A DNA stretch of 64,000 nucleotides from Paenibacillus donghaensis (GTDB taxonomy: Bacteria; Bacillota; Bacilli; Paenibacillales; Paenibacillaceae). The translations under genes and the position numbers were made by a program. The notes under the pieces are model-generated. The model worked only from the letters and a program-made list of their open reading frames with translations, did no database searches and was not told where the DNA came from. The DNA lies in contig NZ_CP021780.1 in the NCBI RefSeq assembly GCF_002192415.1, forward strand, positions 7,440,001 through 7,504,000, given 5' to 3'. Each line of letters starts with the position of its first letter. Positions within the stretch are counted from its first letter, which is position 1. This document shows, one piece after another, positions 61,623-64,000 of the stretch.

Positions 61623-62063
61623 ATGGATAACAAACAGCTGGAGCAAACAATCATTAAGGCGCTGGATGACAACAAGTTCGGTTCCTTCGGTACCATTGAA
61701 GCCGGGAACAAACCAAAGGTTCGGTATATGGCAGTCTTTCATGACGGACTAAATATATATCTGGCAACCAATCGCAAGACCCATAAGGTAGAAGAGCTGA
61801 AGGATAATCCGAACGCCTTCCTGCTGCTTGGCTATGAAGCCGGCGGAGGCAAGAATGTGCTGGAAATCGAGGCTACGGTGGACATCACCAAGGATGAAAC
61901 CCTGCGTTCCAAGCTATGGAACAAGGAGCTGGAGAAATGGTTCAAAGGCCCGGATGACCCGGATTATGTCATTCTGGAGCTGACGCCAACACGGATTGAA
62001 TATGAAGGCAAAGATCATAAACACGAGGTTTGGGAACCTGCAGGAGCGGCCTCTGGCAAATAA
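61623..62063 (+). CDS. PNPOx-fold general stress protein (GS26-like)
   Basis: 146 residues. Split-barrel flavin-binding fold of the pyridoxamine phosphate oxidase group: KFGSFGTIEAGNKPKVRYMA, then DGLNIYLATNRKTHKVEEL and FLLLGYEAGGGKNVLEIEAT. Similar to B. subtilis YdaG (general stress protein 26). It probably binds FMN or F420-like cofactor; role in stress unclear. ATG with GAGAGGAG upstream, TATAAT at 61577. Terminator at 62104. Confidence 0.88.
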   Translation: MDNKQLEQTIIKALDDNKFGSFGTIEAGNKPKVRYMAVFHDGLNIYLATNRKTHKVEELKDNPNAFLLLGYEAGGGKNVLEIEATVDITKDETLRSKLWNKELEKWFKGPDDPDYVILELTPTRIEYEGKDHKHEVWEPAGAASGK

Positions 62064-62103
62064 AGAGCGATGAATCTGGAAGCAGACAACCTTATTCAGA
62101 AAA

Positions 62104-62142
62104 AGTCAGCCGGGCCCATGGGGCCGCGGCCGGCTTTTTTTT
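62104..62142 (+). terminator. Terminator of the PNPOx-like gene
   Basis: CAGCCGGGCCCC-like arm pairs with GGCCGGCT and eight T follow. Confidence 0.8.
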
Positions 62143-62241
62143 GGGCTGGACAGCCGACTCGTCTCTACTTGAACATACAGATGTTTCTAGCAGCTATAAC
62201 TCTAGTGAAACATGATATAATAACTTAACATTTGATCTGAT

Positions 62242-62285
62242 ATCCCCGGGTGCGGCCATGAGCTTTGGCTTCCCGGGGATTTTTG
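62242..62285 (+). terminator. Hairpin terminator/attenuator in the leader of the OmpR-type operon
   Basis: ATCCCCGGG pairs with CCCGGGGAT, then TTTTT. It lies between a TATAAT box (62214) and the start at 62333, so it may attenuate the two-component operon rather than end the previous gene, which has its own terminator. Confidence 0.6.
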
Positions 62286-62332
62286 GAAGGCAGGCCAGGA
62301 GATAACGGATACATAAGGAGAGAGGAACAGGC

Positions 62333-63007
62333 ATGAGCATTACACTGTTATATGTAGAGGATGATCAGGACATTGGACAGGTGGTATCCGGTGATTTGCG
62401 GGACCGGAATTATACTGTCCGCTGGCTGCAGAGCGGAGAACGAGCGCTGGAGGAGGCAGAGGGAGTGCAGCTGGTGATACTGGACGTGATGCTGCCGGGA
62501 CTCGACGGATTTACGGTCGGGCAGCGGCTGAAGCGGGCTTATCCCCAGCTGCCTATTCTGATGCTCTCGGCAAGATCGTCCATTGATGACAAGCTGCAGG
62601 GCTTGGAGTTTGCAGACGACTATTTGACGAAGCCCTTCCATCCGGATGAGCTGGCTGCGCGGATTGAAGTGCTGCTCAGACGGGCGGGAACGGGTGTTAC
62701 ACAGGCGCTGGCGCTCAAGCATCTCATGGTCCATGAAGGGGATAACCGGATTATCAGGGTGGACACAGGGGAAGAGATTATGCTTACCGGCAAGCAGTTT
62801 CAGATCTTCACGTATCTGCTGCGCCATCTCGGACAGATTATGACCAAAGAGCAGATCTACGAATCCGTCTGGGGTGAGGCTTATATGGAGGGAGACAAGA
62901 CGCTGATGGTACATATCCGTTATTTGCGCGAGAAGCTGGAGCTTGATCCTGCGGTACCGGAGATTATTGAAACCGTCCGGGGCATCGGCTACCGGATCAG
63001 GGCATGA
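62333..63007 (+). CDS. OmpR/PhoB-type response regulator
   Basis: 224 residues. Receiver domain with LLYVEDDQDIGQVV, phosphoacceptor in LVILDVMLPGLDGF (~51) and DDYLTKPFHPDEL; the C-terminal winged helix has EIMLTGKQFQIFTYLLRHLG and VHIRYLREKLELDP. It activates or represses target promoters when phosphorylated by the kinase encoded next (ATGA overlap at 63004). Target genes are not visible in the window. Confidence 0.94.
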   Translation: MSITLLYVEDDQDIGQVVSGDLRDRNYTVRWLQSGERALEEAEGVQLVILDVMLPGLDGFTVGQRLKRAYPQLPILMLSARSSIDDKLQGLEFADDYLTKPFHPDELAARIEVLLRRAGTGVTQALALKHLMVHEGDNRIIRVDTGEEIMLTGKQFQIFTYLLRHLGQIMTKEQIYESVWGEAYMEGDKTLMVHIRYLREKLELDPAVPEIIETVRGIGYRIRA

Positions 63008-64000
63008 GCAAGGGACGTTTGATGAGCAAGATAAGCAGTTCTCTCTTGTCCCGGTACGCCATTATTGTTATAGGAGCCTTGTTGTTTATCCCGGTGGTGT
63101 TTCCCTTAACGATGCTTGGCGCAATCCTGTTCGCCAATATGAACGACAAGGAGCAGGTCGCTGAAGTCACGCCTTATGATAATATATCGAGGCTGGAGAA
63201 GATATGGCATCTGGAAGCTCTGCAGCTGGAGGGAGCGGACGCTGATGAAATTGATCAACGGCTTATTGAACTAAGCGCCGAATACAGCCGGGCCAGCCTG
63301 TTCTGGGTAGATGAAGCGGGCACAACCCGCTTAACTGTCGGCAACGATTCGCCTGGCAGCAGTATGCCCATTCCCAGTCACTGGGATGCCGCTGAAGCGA
63401 TTTCTTTTATGAAAAGCAGTATGAATCGCGACCCATTGGCAATTATGGCCTTTATCGGAGACCGGGCTGATGCCGGGCAAGGGTTTATGGCGATGCAGAT
63501 TCCTTCAGCTATCCTCACATTAAACAGCCCTCGGAGTCTCAGCGCCTGGTATAGCATGGTGGTGGTGCTGCTGTTTTTTATCGGATTCGTTACGGTATCC
63601 TTATTGTTCTTCATTGGCATCCGCAAGCGCCTGCTGCGGCTGCAGACCGCAATGACCGTGGTTGAGCCGGGAGGAATCCCTGCGCCCATAGACAGAGGCA
63701 AGTCCGATGAGATCGGACGGCTGGAGGAAGCCTTCAATACGATGACAGTCAGACTGGAGAGCAGCAGACGTAGGGAAATAGAGGAGGAGGAGCTGCGCAA
63801 GCGTCTGGTGGCGAATCTGTCCCATGACCTGCGGACGCCGATGACTGTACTCCGCAGCCATATCCATGTCATTACCAAGGAGGAGCTTAGCGAGCAGGGC
63901 AGGGCTTCCCTGAAGCTGATGGATGAACGGATCGCCGACCTCAGTGTGCTGATCGAGAACCTCTTGTCATACAATCTGCTGAACAGCGGACGGATTACGC
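63004..64000 (+). CDS. Sensor histidine kinase (cut by right edge)
   Basis: Starts ATG at 63004, overlapping the regulator stop, and is open to the last base (332 codons). Membrane helix near residues 17-45 (YAIIVIGALLFIPVVFPLTM), an external domain of ~115 residues, a second helix (~180-203; WYSMVVVLLFFIGFVTVSLL), a HAMP linker with DRGKSDEIGRLEEAFNTM and the phosphoacceptor box VANLSHDLRTPMTVLRSHIH. The ATPase domain lies beyond the window. It pairs with the OmpR-type regulator. Confidence 0.9.
   Translation, partial: MSKGRLMSKISSSLLSRYAIIVIGALLFIPVVFPLTMLGAILFANMNDKEQVAEVTPYDNISRLEKIWHLEALQLEGADADEIDQRLIELSAEYSRASLFWVDEAGTTRLTVGNDSPGSSMPIPSHWDAAEAISFMKSSMNRDPLAIMAFIGDRADAGQGFMAMQIPSAILTLNSPRSLSAWYSMVVVLLFFIGFVTVSLLFFIGIRKRLLRLQTAMTVVEPGGIPAPIDRGKSDEIGRLEEAFNTMTVRLESSRRREIEEEELRKRLVANLSHDLRTPMTVLRSHIHVITKEELSEQGRASLKLMDERIADLSVLIENLLSYNLLNSGRIT

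Overview
The window looks like a chromosome segment of a spore-forming Gram-positive bacterium of the Paenibacillus type. Supporting signs are strong GGAGG ribosome sites, frequent TTG and GTG starts, a SinI/SinR/TasA/SipW matrix locus, three riboswitches upstream of genes (purine, cyclic-di-GMP, TPP), copper genes under CsoR boxes, and many families of short palindromic intergenic repeats. The genus is inferred; no rRNA or tRNA gene was seen.

Layout. 1-8273: a tellurite/metal-stress block with TerC, five genes of the Ter-linked nucleoside-like metabolite pathway (CitE-like aldolase, PRTase-TRSP, StiP-PELOTA, HAD, ATP-grasp), then an unknown membrane-anchored protein and TelA. 8348-12424: structured repeats, a 30-residue membrane peptide, a formate/nitrite channel, a TPM-domain protein and a 47-residue protein under a Fur box. 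12726-17075: a sensor GGDEF-EAL protein and a membrane diguanylate cyclase, both with Spo0A-box-like sites upstream. 17249-19277: a guanine-type purine riboswitch with terminator, a tandem hairpin array and an FAD oxidoreductase. 19529-23294: LytS-type kinase, LytTR regulator and OFA-family MFS transporter, resembling the E. coli YpdAB-YhjX pyruvate circuit. 23451-23635: 37 pentamers. 24080-29598: aldo/keto reductase and odhAB.

29848-34420 is the most striking part. A GEMM-I cyclic-di-GMP riboswitch precedes a SinI-like antirepressor gene, which converges on a sinR-like gene bracketed by two copies of a structured repeat. Next to it is an operon for a TapA-like protein, SipW and two TasA/CalY proteins, with three SinR-type operators upstream. 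Together with the two cyclic-di-GMP enzyme genes this suggests that c-di-GMP controls the SinI/SinR matrix switch through an RNA.

34978-51954: an AT-rich lipoprotein, an ECF sigma/DUF4179 pair, aldo/keto reductase, PadR plus a 14-TM MFS pump, the csoR-copZ-copA copper block, a complete IS4-family element with target duplication inside a repeat cluster, a second ECF sigma/anti-sigma pair sharing a promoter motif with a polysaccharide deacetylase, and a nitroreductase. 51973-64000: membrane proteins, a MerR regulator, a TPP-riboswitch-controlled HMP/thiamine ABC operon, an apparently N-truncated hybrid histidine kinase, a CorA-like protein with a GMN motif, a PNPOx-like stress protein and an OmpR-type two-component system cut by the right edge.
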